NCBI GenBank assembly: GCA_030642205.1
Contig: DAOWOF010000170.1
Span: 1 to 5,555, forward strand
DNA from: Desulfobacteraceae bacterium
Lineage (GTDB): Bacteria > Desulfobacterota > DSM-4660 > Desulfatiglandales > Desulfatiglandaceae
Direction of reading: 5' to 3'
DNA length: 5,555 nucleotides
Shown piece after piece: positions 1-5,220 of this stretch. Position numbers and translations under genes: made by a program. The notes under the pieces are model-generated. The model was not told where the DNA came from, ran no database searches, and saw nothing but the letters and a program-made list of their open reading frames with translations. Position 1 is the stretch's first letter; each line of letters begins with the position of its first letter.

Positions 1-557
1 CGAATATGAACCTCCTTTTCACGTCCTCCGGCAATTCGCACCTCGCCTACCCCGCTTAATTTTTGCAGCATGGGACGAATTTGATCGTCGGTAACCCGGG
101 TTACTTCCTCAATTGGTTGCTGCCCGGTCACAGCCAGCCAGATAATAGGATTGGCATTGATATCAAGTTTGGCAATCACAGGAACATCCGTGTTATCAGG
201 CAGATTTCTGAGATGGGAAGACACCTTGTCCCTGATTTCCTGAGCAGCCACATCAATGTCCTTTGTAAGTTCAAATTCAACAGTAATACGGGACAATCCC
301 TGCATGCTTTGGGAAGTGATATGTTTTATTTCACTAACCGAACTAATAGCATCTTCAAGCTCATCTGTAATTTCATTATCAACCTCTTCAGGCCTGGCAT
401 TTTCCCATACAGTAGAGACCGTTACTATGGGAAAATCAACATTCGGATAAAGTGAAATTCCAAGCCGCGTTACGCCAATAAGACCAAAAAGTAATAAAGA
501 AGCAACTATAATAGTTGCGCCTACAGGCCGTCTTATGGAAAATTCAGGTAAAAACAT
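1..557 (-). CDS. RND-family efflux pump inner-membrane permease (HAE1/AcrB-like), N-terminal part, cut by the left edge
   Basis: This is the N-terminal 185 codons of an RND (resistance-nodulation-division) proton-driven efflux permease; the gene runs off the left edge, and full-length relatives are about 1000-1050 residues. The protein begins MFLPEFSIRRPVGATIIVAS. It has the usual cytoplasmic amphipathic start with an RRP motif, a first membrane helix at about residues 13-30, then the conserved family stretch YPNVDFPIVTVSTVW (37-51) and PEEVDNEITDELEDAI, which opens the periplasmic porter domain. Near the edge, LSGVGEVRIAGGREKEVHI matches the conserved end of the first porter subdomain. The start is supported by AGGAG (567-571), 9 nt upstream and lying on the stop codon of the adaptor gene, which suggests translational coupling. 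It is the last visible gene of the tetR-channel-adaptor-pump operon. The family is clear; the substrate cannot be read from the sequence. HAE1 (drug or hydrophobic compound) type is favoured over the metal-exporting CzcA type, from overall resemblance only. Confidence 0.95.
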   Translation of the reverse strand, partial: MFLPEFSIRRPVGATIIVASLLLFGLIGVTRLGISLYPNVDFPIVTVSTVWENARPEEVDNEITDELEDAISSVSEIKHITSQSMQGLSRITVEFELTKDIDVAAQEIRDKVSSHLRNLPDNTDVPVIAKLDINANPIIWLAVTGQQPIEEVTRVTDDQIRPMLQKLSGVGEVRIAGGREKEVHI

Positions 558-566
558 GGAAGCATA

Positions 567-571
567 CTCCT
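567..571 (-). promoter_or_regulatory. Ribosome binding site of the RND pump, overlapping the adaptor stop codon
   Basis: On the minus strand the adaptor gene ends AAA TCA TAG GAG, so the TAG stop (570-572) shares bases with an AGGAG Shine-Dalgarno placed 9 nt before the pump's ATG. Ribosomes finishing the adaptor would be delivered to the pump start, keeping the two products balanced. Confidence 0.7.
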
Positions 572-1688
572 ATGATTTCTGTTTTTCTGATGTTTTGATT
601 ATTGTAATTCGACTACCATCTTTTACTGCAAATTTTCCCTCAAGTATTACCCTGCTTTCAGATCCAAGCTTTCCATCAAGAATCTCAGCCCATTGATTAT
701 TGACCTTGCCCAGACGAATTGGCACCTTACGGGCCAGGTTTTCTTCCACAGTATAAAGGTATGTTTCCGCCTCGGTCTGGATAATACTTTCCCATGGCAC
801 TGTTATCGCATCTTTATGGATAGCGGTAACAACTCTAACCCGGGCAAACATCCCGGGATTTAAAAGATTTTCTTGATTTTCAACCCTGGCTTTAACCTGA
901 AAAGTTCGCGTATTGACATCAACTTCCGGTGCTATAAAGGAAAGTACTCCTTTAAAAACCTTATCAGGATGGGAATCAACTGTAAGGAGTGCCTGCTTAC
1001 CTGTAAAGAGGTCAGGCTTATATTTTTCAGGCGCCTGAAAAGAGATCTCCAAAGGGTCCAGATCAACTACTGTCACGACAGGTTCTCCTTTCTTCAGGTA
1101 AGCTCCAACTGATATGTTGCGAACTCCCAAAAACCCATCAAAAGGCGCCCTGATAATCATATCTGAGAGGATCTCCTTTTGACTGACCAGATTAGCCTTG
1201 ACCTGAGCTATCATGGCTTCAATTTCCTTGATTTCGGCCTTAAGGTCATCAAATTGCAGCTGGGAAACAAGGTCTTTTTTTACTAATGGCTTTTTACGCG
1301 TCAGAGCTCGTTTTTTATTATCCAGACGAATCCGGAACTGATCGATCCTGGCCTCCAGATTCCTGATTTCGGCCTTAAGCTTGATATCATTAAATCTGAC
1401 AAGGATGCTCCCTTTTTCAGTATAGCCTCCCTCTTTAAAAAGTATTTCAGTAACCTTGCCCTCAACCTCTGTCCTTAAAGATACTTTTTGGCTTGCCTTA
1501 AGCGTTCCAACCTGGTGGATTACATATTTCACCTGCCTAATGGTTGCTTTGCCACAGACAACAGGATAAGATTGTTCTGAACGGTCAGTTTTAACTTTAT
1601 TATCCTTGCAGGCAGATAAAATAGATAAGGAAAAAAACAATAAACCCCAAAAGAGACAGCGGGTCGCAACAGCCATATTATTCTTCAT
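570..1688 (-). CDS. RND efflux periplasmic adaptor (membrane fusion protein, AcrA/MexA/HlyD-like), lipoprotein
   Basis: This 372-residue adaptor would bridge the RND pump and the outer-membrane channel in the periplasm. The N terminus has a signal peptide ending in a lipobox, L24-S25-A26-C27, so it is probably lipid-anchored; residue +2 is Lys. Domains in order: first half of the lipoyl/barrel-sandwich domain at about 58-100 (GTLKASQKVSLRTEVEGKV); a charged coiled-coil hairpin at about 101-172; second lipoyl half at about 173-208 (IIRAPFDGFLGVRNISVGAY, a family hallmark); beta-barrel at about 210-290, ending in the typical LNPGMFARV; then a membrane-proximal domain to about 360. Length is normal for the family. 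The start at Met1 rather than Met5 is chosen because AGGAG (1696-1700) lies 7 nt upstream. The coding region overlaps the end of the channel gene by 11 nt, so the two are probably translationally coupled. Function is confident; substrate is unknown. Confidence 0.95.
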   Translation of the reverse strand: MKNNMAVATRCLFWGLLFFSLSILSACKDNKVKTDRSEQSYPVVCGKATIRQVKYVIHQVGTLKASQKVSLRTEVEGKVTEILFKEGGYTEKGSILVRFNDIKLKAEIRNLEARIDQFRIRLDNKKRALTRKKPLVKKDLVSQLQFDDLKAEIKEIEAMIAQVKANLVSQKEILSDMIIRAPFDGFLGVRNISVGAYLKKGEPVVTVVDLDPLEISFQAPEKYKPDLFTGKQALLTVDSHPDKVFKGVLSFIAPEVDVNTRTFQVKARVENQENLLNPGMFARVRVVTAIHKDAITVPWESIIQTEAETYLYTVEENLARKVPIRLGKVNNQWAEILDGKLGSESRVILEGKFAVKDGSRITIIKTSEKQKS

Positions 1689-3282
1689 TTCCCAACTCCT
1701 CCATATTAACTTTTATTGAGATATTATAGCGTTCCAGATTGGCGCCCATGACATGATAAAATTGAGCCAGTCCTTTCATAACATCAGTAAGAGCAGTTAC
1801 CCTCCTGATCCGGGCCTTTAAAAGATTATCCTGAAAAGTCAGAACTCTAAAGGTATCTGAAAGCCCCTTTTTAAGACGTTCCATCTCCTGGCCCAGGGAG
1901 ATCTCTGCAAGACTCATGAACTTTTCTGCCACCTCCACCCTTTCCAGGCTACGTTCCACAAAGACCATGGCATTTTGAACCTCGATTTCTATCCTTCCCT
2001 CCAGGCGCTTAAGATTGCAAATCATCTGCCGTTTTTCTCTAACTGCTCTCAGGTAGTTGGCCTTGGCCAACCTGTTTCCAATGGGATAAGAAAAATGAAG
2101 GCCACAATAATATTCATAGCCATCGCCTTTAACCATAGATGAAAAAGCATCATCGTAAGACCCTTCATAAGGGCTGGGATTACTGGTTATTCCCAATAAA
2201 TCAACTGTCCTTCTGCCTCCTGACAAGCCATTTAAACCAAGCGAGGCCTTAAGATCAATGCGCGGAAGCTTTTGATTTTCATGGTATTTGAGATTAATAT
2301 CCCGGTTGGTAATTTCCAGTTGTTTGTTTTTTAGATCAAGCCTTTTCTCAAAGGCAATGGACATAGCCTGCTTTATTGTACAGACTGAATTATGAGCCAC
2401 AGAACCAAGGTCTTCAGGTCTGAATATGCCTTTATTCATTGGATCACCTAAACGAATTTCAAGAAAATCTTTCAGCTTATTAGATAGAACTTCTATATTT
2501 TGCCTGGCCAATAAAACTTGTTCATCCCTTGCAGCAACGGCAGTCTCTGCCTCCTGCACTTCAGTGACAGGGACTATTCCTGCCTTAAACTTTCGCTGGT
2601 TCCCATTAAGCAGTTCCAATGCCAAACGTCTTGATTCCATACTATGTTCAAGGATCTCCCAGCCTTTTGTCAGATCAAAATAAAGTATTTCGATTCCCTT
2701 TGCCACTTCCTGAACATGGGAAATATATCGATTGGCAGCCAAGCTTATACCATTAGTTGAAATACGCAGGCCTGCGGTATTGATTTCAGACCCCATATCT
2801 CTTAAAAGAGGCTGGGTCAAATCCAGGATTACTGAATCATTATAATGTGGACTTAAGGCATCAATGGAGGAGTTATCAACAGAACGATCGGTATCCAGAG
2901 AAAGCTGTGAATGAAGACCTGAATGAAATTTTTTCTTTAAGGCGATATCAGCCCCGTATGATCTATAATTATTGTAGGGGTCGCTCGAAAAAGCCGATGC
3001 AGAAGGTTGCTCCTCTTCCATGATGGAGACTGTGGTCTCCAGGATGACATCAAATTCTGAGCTTTTAGCATCCGCCTCTGTTTCCTGAATGGCGATGCTA
3101 ATCTCACTTGCCTTGAGATCCAGGTTTTTTTCTATGCCCAGCAATAATGCGCTTCTAAGTGGAATAACAGGATCTTTTATTAAATCATCAAGCGGCTGCC
3201 CCCAGGATGAGGCGCAATATATAAGGCAGAATGGAATAAGCAGGAAATAAATGGAGAATGTTTTTTTATACATAATATGCAT
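1678..3282 (-). CDS. TolC-family outer-membrane efflux channel protein
   Basis: This 534-residue protein is the likely outer-membrane channel of the tripartite pump. It has a signal peptide (hydrophobic run at about residues 9-23, then CASSWGQ, cleavage probably near residue 28) and two outer-membrane-efflux repeats, roughly 40-275 and 300-515. Each repeat shows the family pattern of long helices entered by 'A(L/M)xxxxExxLDLK' (about 45-57 and 306-318). The first beta segment carries VILDLTQPLLRDMG (151-164), typical of this family; the second has CGLHFSYPIGNRLAKA. It is somewhat longer than E. coli TolC, partly through loop segments at about 86-110 and 353-388. The start is ambiguous: Met1 (3282) has AAGGA 11 nt upstream, while Met4 (3273) begins a more typical MYKK signal peptide but has only a weak GGA. 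The TetR gene ends 15 nt upstream and the adaptor overlaps the 3' end. Cys23 is not taken as a lipidation site because Tyr precedes it. Confidence 0.93.
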   Translation of the reverse strand: MHIMYKKTFSIYFLLIPFCLIYCASSWGQPLDDLIKDPVIPLRSALLLGIEKNLDLKASEISIAIQETEADAKSSEFDVILETTVSIMEEEQPSASAFSSDPYNNYRSYGADIALKKKFHSGLHSQLSLDTDRSVDNSSIDALSPHYNDSVILDLTQPLLRDMGSEINTAGLRISTNGISLAANRYISHVQEVAKGIEILYFDLTKGWEILEHSMESRRLALELLNGNQRKFKAGIVPVTEVQEAETAVAARDEQVLLARQNIEVLSNKLKDFLEIRLGDPMNKGIFRPEDLGSVAHNSVCTIKQAMSIAFEKRLDLKNKQLEITNRDINLKYHENQKLPRIDLKASLGLNGLSGGRRTVDLLGITSNPSPYEGSYDDAFSSMVKGDGYEYYCGLHFSYPIGNRLAKANYLRAVREKRQMICNLKRLEGRIEIEVQNAMVFVERSLERVEVAEKFMSLAEISLGQEMERLKKGLSDTFRVLTFQDNLLKARIRRVTALTDVMKGLAQFYHVMGANLERYNISIKVNMEELGNEE

Positions 3283-3297
3283 ATCCAGTAATATCCT

Positions 3298-3897
3298 TTA
3301 TTCAGGTTTATTATTTGTTGCCAGGAAGCCGTCAAGACTGCGATGGCAAAATTTAACAACTTCTTTTGATAAATCAGGAAGAACCATATTGCCCAGCATC
3401 TTAAGACGGCTGATGCCATGGAGCAGGCCATGAATAATAAAGGCCGTCTTTGCGGCAGGAAGATCACGAATGGAGCGGTCATTTATTCCGCGCTCAATGC
3501 ATTCTTTTAAGATATTAATTATATGGGAGGAACGATCCTCAAGAATCACCCTTGTTGGAGAGCCAGGCGCCATCAGATCATGCGGAAAATCACGAATAAC
3601 AATCAATAAGGCTTCATGGTTATTTTCGCCGAATTGAAAATGAAAAGAAATGAGTTTTTTAATAGCTTGCAGCCCAATAAGCTCCTGTTGTGCAGTTTGT
3701 TCAAATTCCGCGATATATTGTTCCAGCATTTCCTTGAGGATATTAATGATAATCCCCTGTTTGGTTTTAAAATAATGAAAGATCAGGCCTTCAGCAACGC
3801 CAGCCTTTTTGGCAATAGCTGAAGTAGACGTAGAGGCGAATCCTCTTTCAGCAAAAAGATTAGAGGCAGCTTTTAAGATAGCTTGTTTACGATCCAT
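3298..3897 (-). CDS. TetR/AcrR-family transcriptional repressor of the efflux operon
   Basis: This 199-residue regulator has a textbook TetR N-terminal DNA-binding domain: ILKAASNLFAERGFASTST, then the helix-turn-helix IAKKAGVAEGLIFHYFKTKQ (about residues 28-47). The remaining ~150 residues are a divergent, mostly helical ligand-binding and dimerisation domain, as expected for the family, so the inducer cannot be predicted. Its length is normal. The start is supported by AGGGAG (3905-3910), 7 nt upstream. It is the first gene of the operon, 15 nt ahead of the TolC-type gene and read the same way, so it is very likely co-transcribed with the pump. A perfect 18-bp palindrome at its promoter (3951-3968) is the probable operator, implying autorepression and derepression of pump and regulator together. 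This regulatory link is inferred from position; the family assignment is secure. Confidence 0.95.
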   Translation of the reverse strand: MDRKQAILKAASNLFAERGFASTSTSAIAKKAGVAEGLIFHYFKTKQGIIINILKEMLEQYIAEFEQTAQQELIGLQAIKKLISFHFQFGENNHEALLIVIRDFPHDLMAPGSPTRVILEDRSSHIINILKECIERGINDRSIRDLPAAKTAFIIHGLLHGISRLKMLGNMVLPDLSKEVVKFCHRSLDGFLATNNKPE

Positions 3898-3950
3898 AGC
3901 AAGTCTCCCTGTAAGTTCTATTAAAGAGGATCAATAAACTTGAAAGATTT

Positions 3951-3968
3951 TGATTGAGTACTCAATCA
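3951..3968. promoter_or_regulatory. Perfect 18-bp palindromic operator, probable TetR-family binding site
   Basis: TGATTGAGTACTCAATCA is identical to its reverse complement over all 18 bases. It starts at the edge of the -10 box and covers the predicted transcription start near 3961, so a bound dimer would block RNA polymerase. Size, symmetry and position are typical of TetR-family operators. No second copy was noticed in the window, so regulation appears confined to this operon here. Confidence 0.75.
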
Positions 3969-3995
3969 GTATATAGAGAAAAAAAAATATTACAA
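3968..3995 (-). promoter_or_regulatory. Sigma70-like promoter of the tetR-efflux operon
   Basis: On the minus strand, TTGTAA (3990-3995, 4/6 match to the -35 consensus) is followed after 16 nt by TATACT (3968-3973, 5/6 match to -10). The spacer carries a run of nine T. Transcription would begin near 3961, giving a leader of about 64 nt before the regulator's ATG. It is the best promoter in the tetR upstream region, and its -10 box shares one base with the palindromic operator. Confidence 0.65.
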
Positions 3996-4017
3996 GACTT
4001 TTCTGCTTATGGTAAAC

Positions 4018-4068
4018 TGGAGATATCCTATGCTACTTATCTCAATTAAAAAACATACAATATCTCCA
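4018..4068. repeat. Imperfect inverted repeat (15-nt arms) between the CGGC gene and the efflux promoter
   Basis: The arms 4018-4032 and 4054-4068 are complementary at 13 of 15 positions (nine outer and four inner pairs flanking two mismatches) around a 21-nt A/T-rich loop. In minus-strand RNA one of the two mismatches becomes a G-U wobble, so the fold is better on that strand, where it would lie in the 3' untranslated region of the CGGC gene about 50 nt past its stop. It is not followed by a T-run on that strand, so it is not a standard intrinsic terminator; it could be a processing or stability hairpin, or a protein-binding site. Confidence 0.5.
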
Positions 4069-4119
4069 AATATTTTTGTATAACAGATTATTTAGTACTG
4101 TATTTTAGATTAAAGCCCA

Positions 4120-4476
4120 TTAATAATCATGAGTTCCTAACTTCACCGGAACTTTAAATACTTCCTCGATTTTTGCTGTAATGCCTTCCAGATTCATTGG
4201 ACAGTTCATAATCCCATGGGCTTTTTTTATACAGGTGGCAAAATAGATTTCATCAACTTTAACGTCCAGTTTTTCCAAAACAAGCATTTGAAGTTGCAGT
4301 TTGGGAAGCACAAGTCCGGGGCAATCTCCACAACCAGTCTTAAACACAATCTCTACATCCTCTTCACCCTCAAAGGCAAAAGTCTTTTCGTTAACGGCCT
4401 TATAACACTTGGCACAACCTACACAGCTTGTATCCTGGATTTTTTCACAGTAAATAATTCCGATTCTTTTGCCCAT
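4120..4476 (-). CDS. CGGC-domain small cysteine-rich protein
   Basis: This 118-residue protein matches the CGGC domain family (Pfam CGGC type), which is common in anaerobic bacteria and archaea; its biochemical role is not established, and metal or redox binding is usually presumed from the cysteines. Visible family features are the N-terminal beta strand ending in Cys (KRIGIIYC, Cys10), a cluster Cys18-x2-Cys21-x2-Cys24 followed by YKAVNEKTFAFEGEEDVEIV, the signature TGCGDCPGLVLPK (Cys49, Cys52), ATCI (Cys82), NCPMN (Cys92), and the closing VPVKLGTHDY. The signature is CGDCPG here rather than the more usual CGGCPG. No signal peptide or membrane segment is seen, so it is probably cytoplasmic. 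The start has a very strong AAGGAGG (4484-4490) 7 nt upstream. It lies 135 nt downstream of the PPC gene on the same strand; co-transcription is possible but not shown. Confidence 0.88.
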   Translation of the reverse strand: MGKRIGIIYCEKIQDTSCVGCAKCYKAVNEKTFAFEGEEDVEIVFKTGCGDCPGLVLPKLQLQMLVLEKLDVKVDEIYFATCIKKAHGIMNCPMNLEGITAKIEEVFKVPVKLGTHDY

Positions 4477-4611
4477 ATTACTTCCTCCTTAAATTATAAT
4501 ACAACATAAATGGATAAGTAGTTTTATGATTATTGAAGATCTTATTATGAAATATCCCCTATCCCGCTAATAGCTGTTTGTCAAGAAATATGCTTTATAG
4601 AACGATTAATA
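4477..4611. other. Intergenic stretch between the PPC and CGGC genes, weak promoter candidates only
   Basis: This A/T-rich stretch holds a perfect -35 hexamer TTGACA on the minus strand (4579-4584), but the hexamer 17 nt downstream is TAGGGG, a poor -10. A second weak candidate pair is TTCATA then CATAAA. No T-run-backed hairpin follows the PPC stop codon. The CGGC gene may therefore be read partly from the PPC promoter, but this is unresolved. Confidence 0.35.
4484..4490 (-). promoter_or_regulatory. Strong ribosome binding site of the CGGC gene
   Basis: AAGGAGG on the minus strand lies 7 nt before the ATG at 4476. It is the closest match to the full anti-Shine-Dalgarno complement in the window and fixes the start, suggesting efficient translation. 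Confidence 0.8.
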
Positions 4612-5028
4612 TTACTTAATTAAATATAGCCCAAACTCAGGAACAAATTCCCTTTTTAGATCTCCATTAAAAAGATGGAAAAAAAATTCTCCGGTAACCG
4701 CAATTTTTGCTTGTAACAAATGTCCTCCTACAACGGATCCATCCTCACAACCCATAATTGCGTGAAGATGGATAAAAGGCTTTTCATCCTTCCAGCTTAA
4801 ATTACCATTAAGAGCCAATAACTCATGAAAACCATTTAACTTTTTTTCTATATAGCTTTTTTTTCCCTTGTCAAAACAACCTATGATAACATCCTCTACA
4901 GCGCCAATGCCGGTAATAAAGCCCGCCGGCAGCTCCTTTTCCATGGCAACCTTTTCAAAGGCTTCAAATATTGATTCACCCTTATCAAGAATCAGAGCCG
5001 TAACTATTTTATCTGAATAGTGTTTCAT
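4612..5028 (-). CDS. Stand-alone PPC-domain (DUF296) protein
   Basis: This 138-residue protein is a single PPC domain (Plants and Prokaryotes Conserved, DUF296). In plants the domain occurs in AT-hook proteins; in bacteria it is usually found alone, forms trimers, and its function is unclear. Family features: DKGESIFEAFEKVAMEKEL (15-33), the glycine-rich AGFITGIGAVEDVIIGCFD (35-53), HELLALNGNLS (68-78), PFIHLHAIMG (84-93) and GGHLLQA (101-107), then TGEFFFHLF. His87, His89 and His103 correspond to the histidine triad proposed to hold a metal in some bacterial members. There is no AT-hook and no signal peptide, so a DNA-binding role is not implied. The ATG at 5028 is chosen because GGAGG (5036-5040) lies 7 nt upstream; a further in-frame ATG at 5049 would place this Shine-Dalgarno inside the gene. 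It has its own promoter and diverges from the TRAP receptor gene. Confidence 0.9.
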   Translation of the reverse strand: MKHYSDKIVTALILDKGESIFEAFEKVAMEKELPAGFITGIGAVEDVIIGCFDKGKKSYIEKKLNGFHELLALNGNLSWKDEKPFIHLHAIMGCEDGSVVGGHLLQAKIAVTGEFFFHLFNGDLKREFVPEFGLYLIK

Positions 5029-5035
5029 TGCATTG

Positions 5036-5040
5036 CCTCC
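5036..5040 (-). promoter_or_regulatory. Ribosome binding site deciding the PPC gene start
   Basis: GGAGG on the minus strand sits 7 nt before the ATG at 5028. It lies downstream of the alternative in-frame ATG at 5049, which has no comparable site, so the shorter 138-residue protein is the supported product; it also matches where the conserved domain begins. Confidence 0.8.
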
Positions 5041-5063
5041 AAAAATCAATTAGATTCAAAAAA

Positions 5064-5091
5064 ATTATACTCAAGACCCATGCCCTGGCAA
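5064..5091 (-). promoter_or_regulatory. Sigma70-like promoter of the PPC gene
   Basis: On the minus strand TTGCCA (5086-5091, 5/6 match) and TATAAT (5064-5069, 6/6 match) are separated by 16 nt. Transcription would start near 5057, leaving a leader of about 29 nt that carries the GGAGG site. It is the best-matching promoter in the window and indicates that the PPC gene, perhaps with the CGGC gene, is transcribed independently of anything further right. Confidence 0.7.
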
Positions 5092-5095
5092 GCAT

Positions 5096-5132
5096 AGTAA
5101 AAAATCTGGTCCTCTGGCCCAGGTTTTTTATT
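5096..5132. terminator. Terminator-like hairpin with A-tract and T-tract, between divergent genes
   Basis: The arms 5096-5112 and 5116-5132 enclose a 3-nt loop. The core is CTGGTCC / GGCCCAG with one internal mismatch, flanked by six A on the left and six T on the right, so both strands have the stem-plus-T-run form of an intrinsic terminator. In plus-strand RNA the arms give 14 Watson-Crick pairs, two G-U wobbles and one mismatch; in minus-strand RNA the two wobbles become A-C mismatches, so the plus direction is stronger. It sits just upstream of the PPC promoter and about 90 nt before the TRAP receptor gene, where no visible gene ends. Confidence 0.5.
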
Positions 5133-5210
5133 TTTAAAATTTGTATTGCTAACAAGCGCCAATTTCATTAAGGTTATGATATGAATCCATAAAAGGTCTA
5201 CTAGTATAAC

Positions 5211-5215
5211 AGGAG
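5211..5215 (+). promoter_or_regulatory. Ribosome binding site of the TRAP receptor gene
   Basis: AGGAG lies 5 nt before the ATG at 5221, supporting that start. No convincing promoter was found in the roughly 90 nt before it; TATGAT (5175-5180) and TATAAC (5205-5210) lack a properly spaced -35 partner. Confidence 0.65.
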
Positions 5216-5220
5216 CTAAG

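Noticed and set aside
63..455. Plus-strand open frames at 63-455 and 256-450
   Set aside because: They lie antisense to the conserved RND pump sequence, which accounts fully for this stretch, and show no recognisable protein features.
3212..3217. Cys23 of the TolC-type protein as a lipidation site
   Set aside because: The residues before it are L-I-Y, and Tyr at -1 does not fit a lipobox, which needs Ala, Gly or Ser; signal peptidase I cleavage a few residues later fits better.
2426..3482. Other frames across the TolC and TetR genes (plus 2426-2683, 3251-3433, 3616-3822; minus 3180-3482)
   Set aside because: All overlap well-supported conserved coding sequence in other frames, lack proper ribosome binding sites and give low-complexity or serine-rich translations.
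3979..3987. Run of nine A (plus strand) upstream of the TetR gene as a terminator T-run
   Set aside because: No stable hairpin lies directly before it on the minus strand, and it fits as the A/T-rich spacer of the efflux promoter.
4493..4498. Perfect TATAAT on the minus strand just upstream of the CGGC gene
   Set aside because: A start point about 7 nt downstream would fall inside the Shine-Dalgarno sequence, leaving no usable leader, and there is no -35 match 16-18 nt upstream.
5029..5049. Longer PPC start at the ATG at 5049
   Set aside because: This would put the GGAGG ribosome binding site inside the coding region and add seven residues (MIFGGNA) outside the conserved domain; the ATG at 5028 is correctly spaced from that site.
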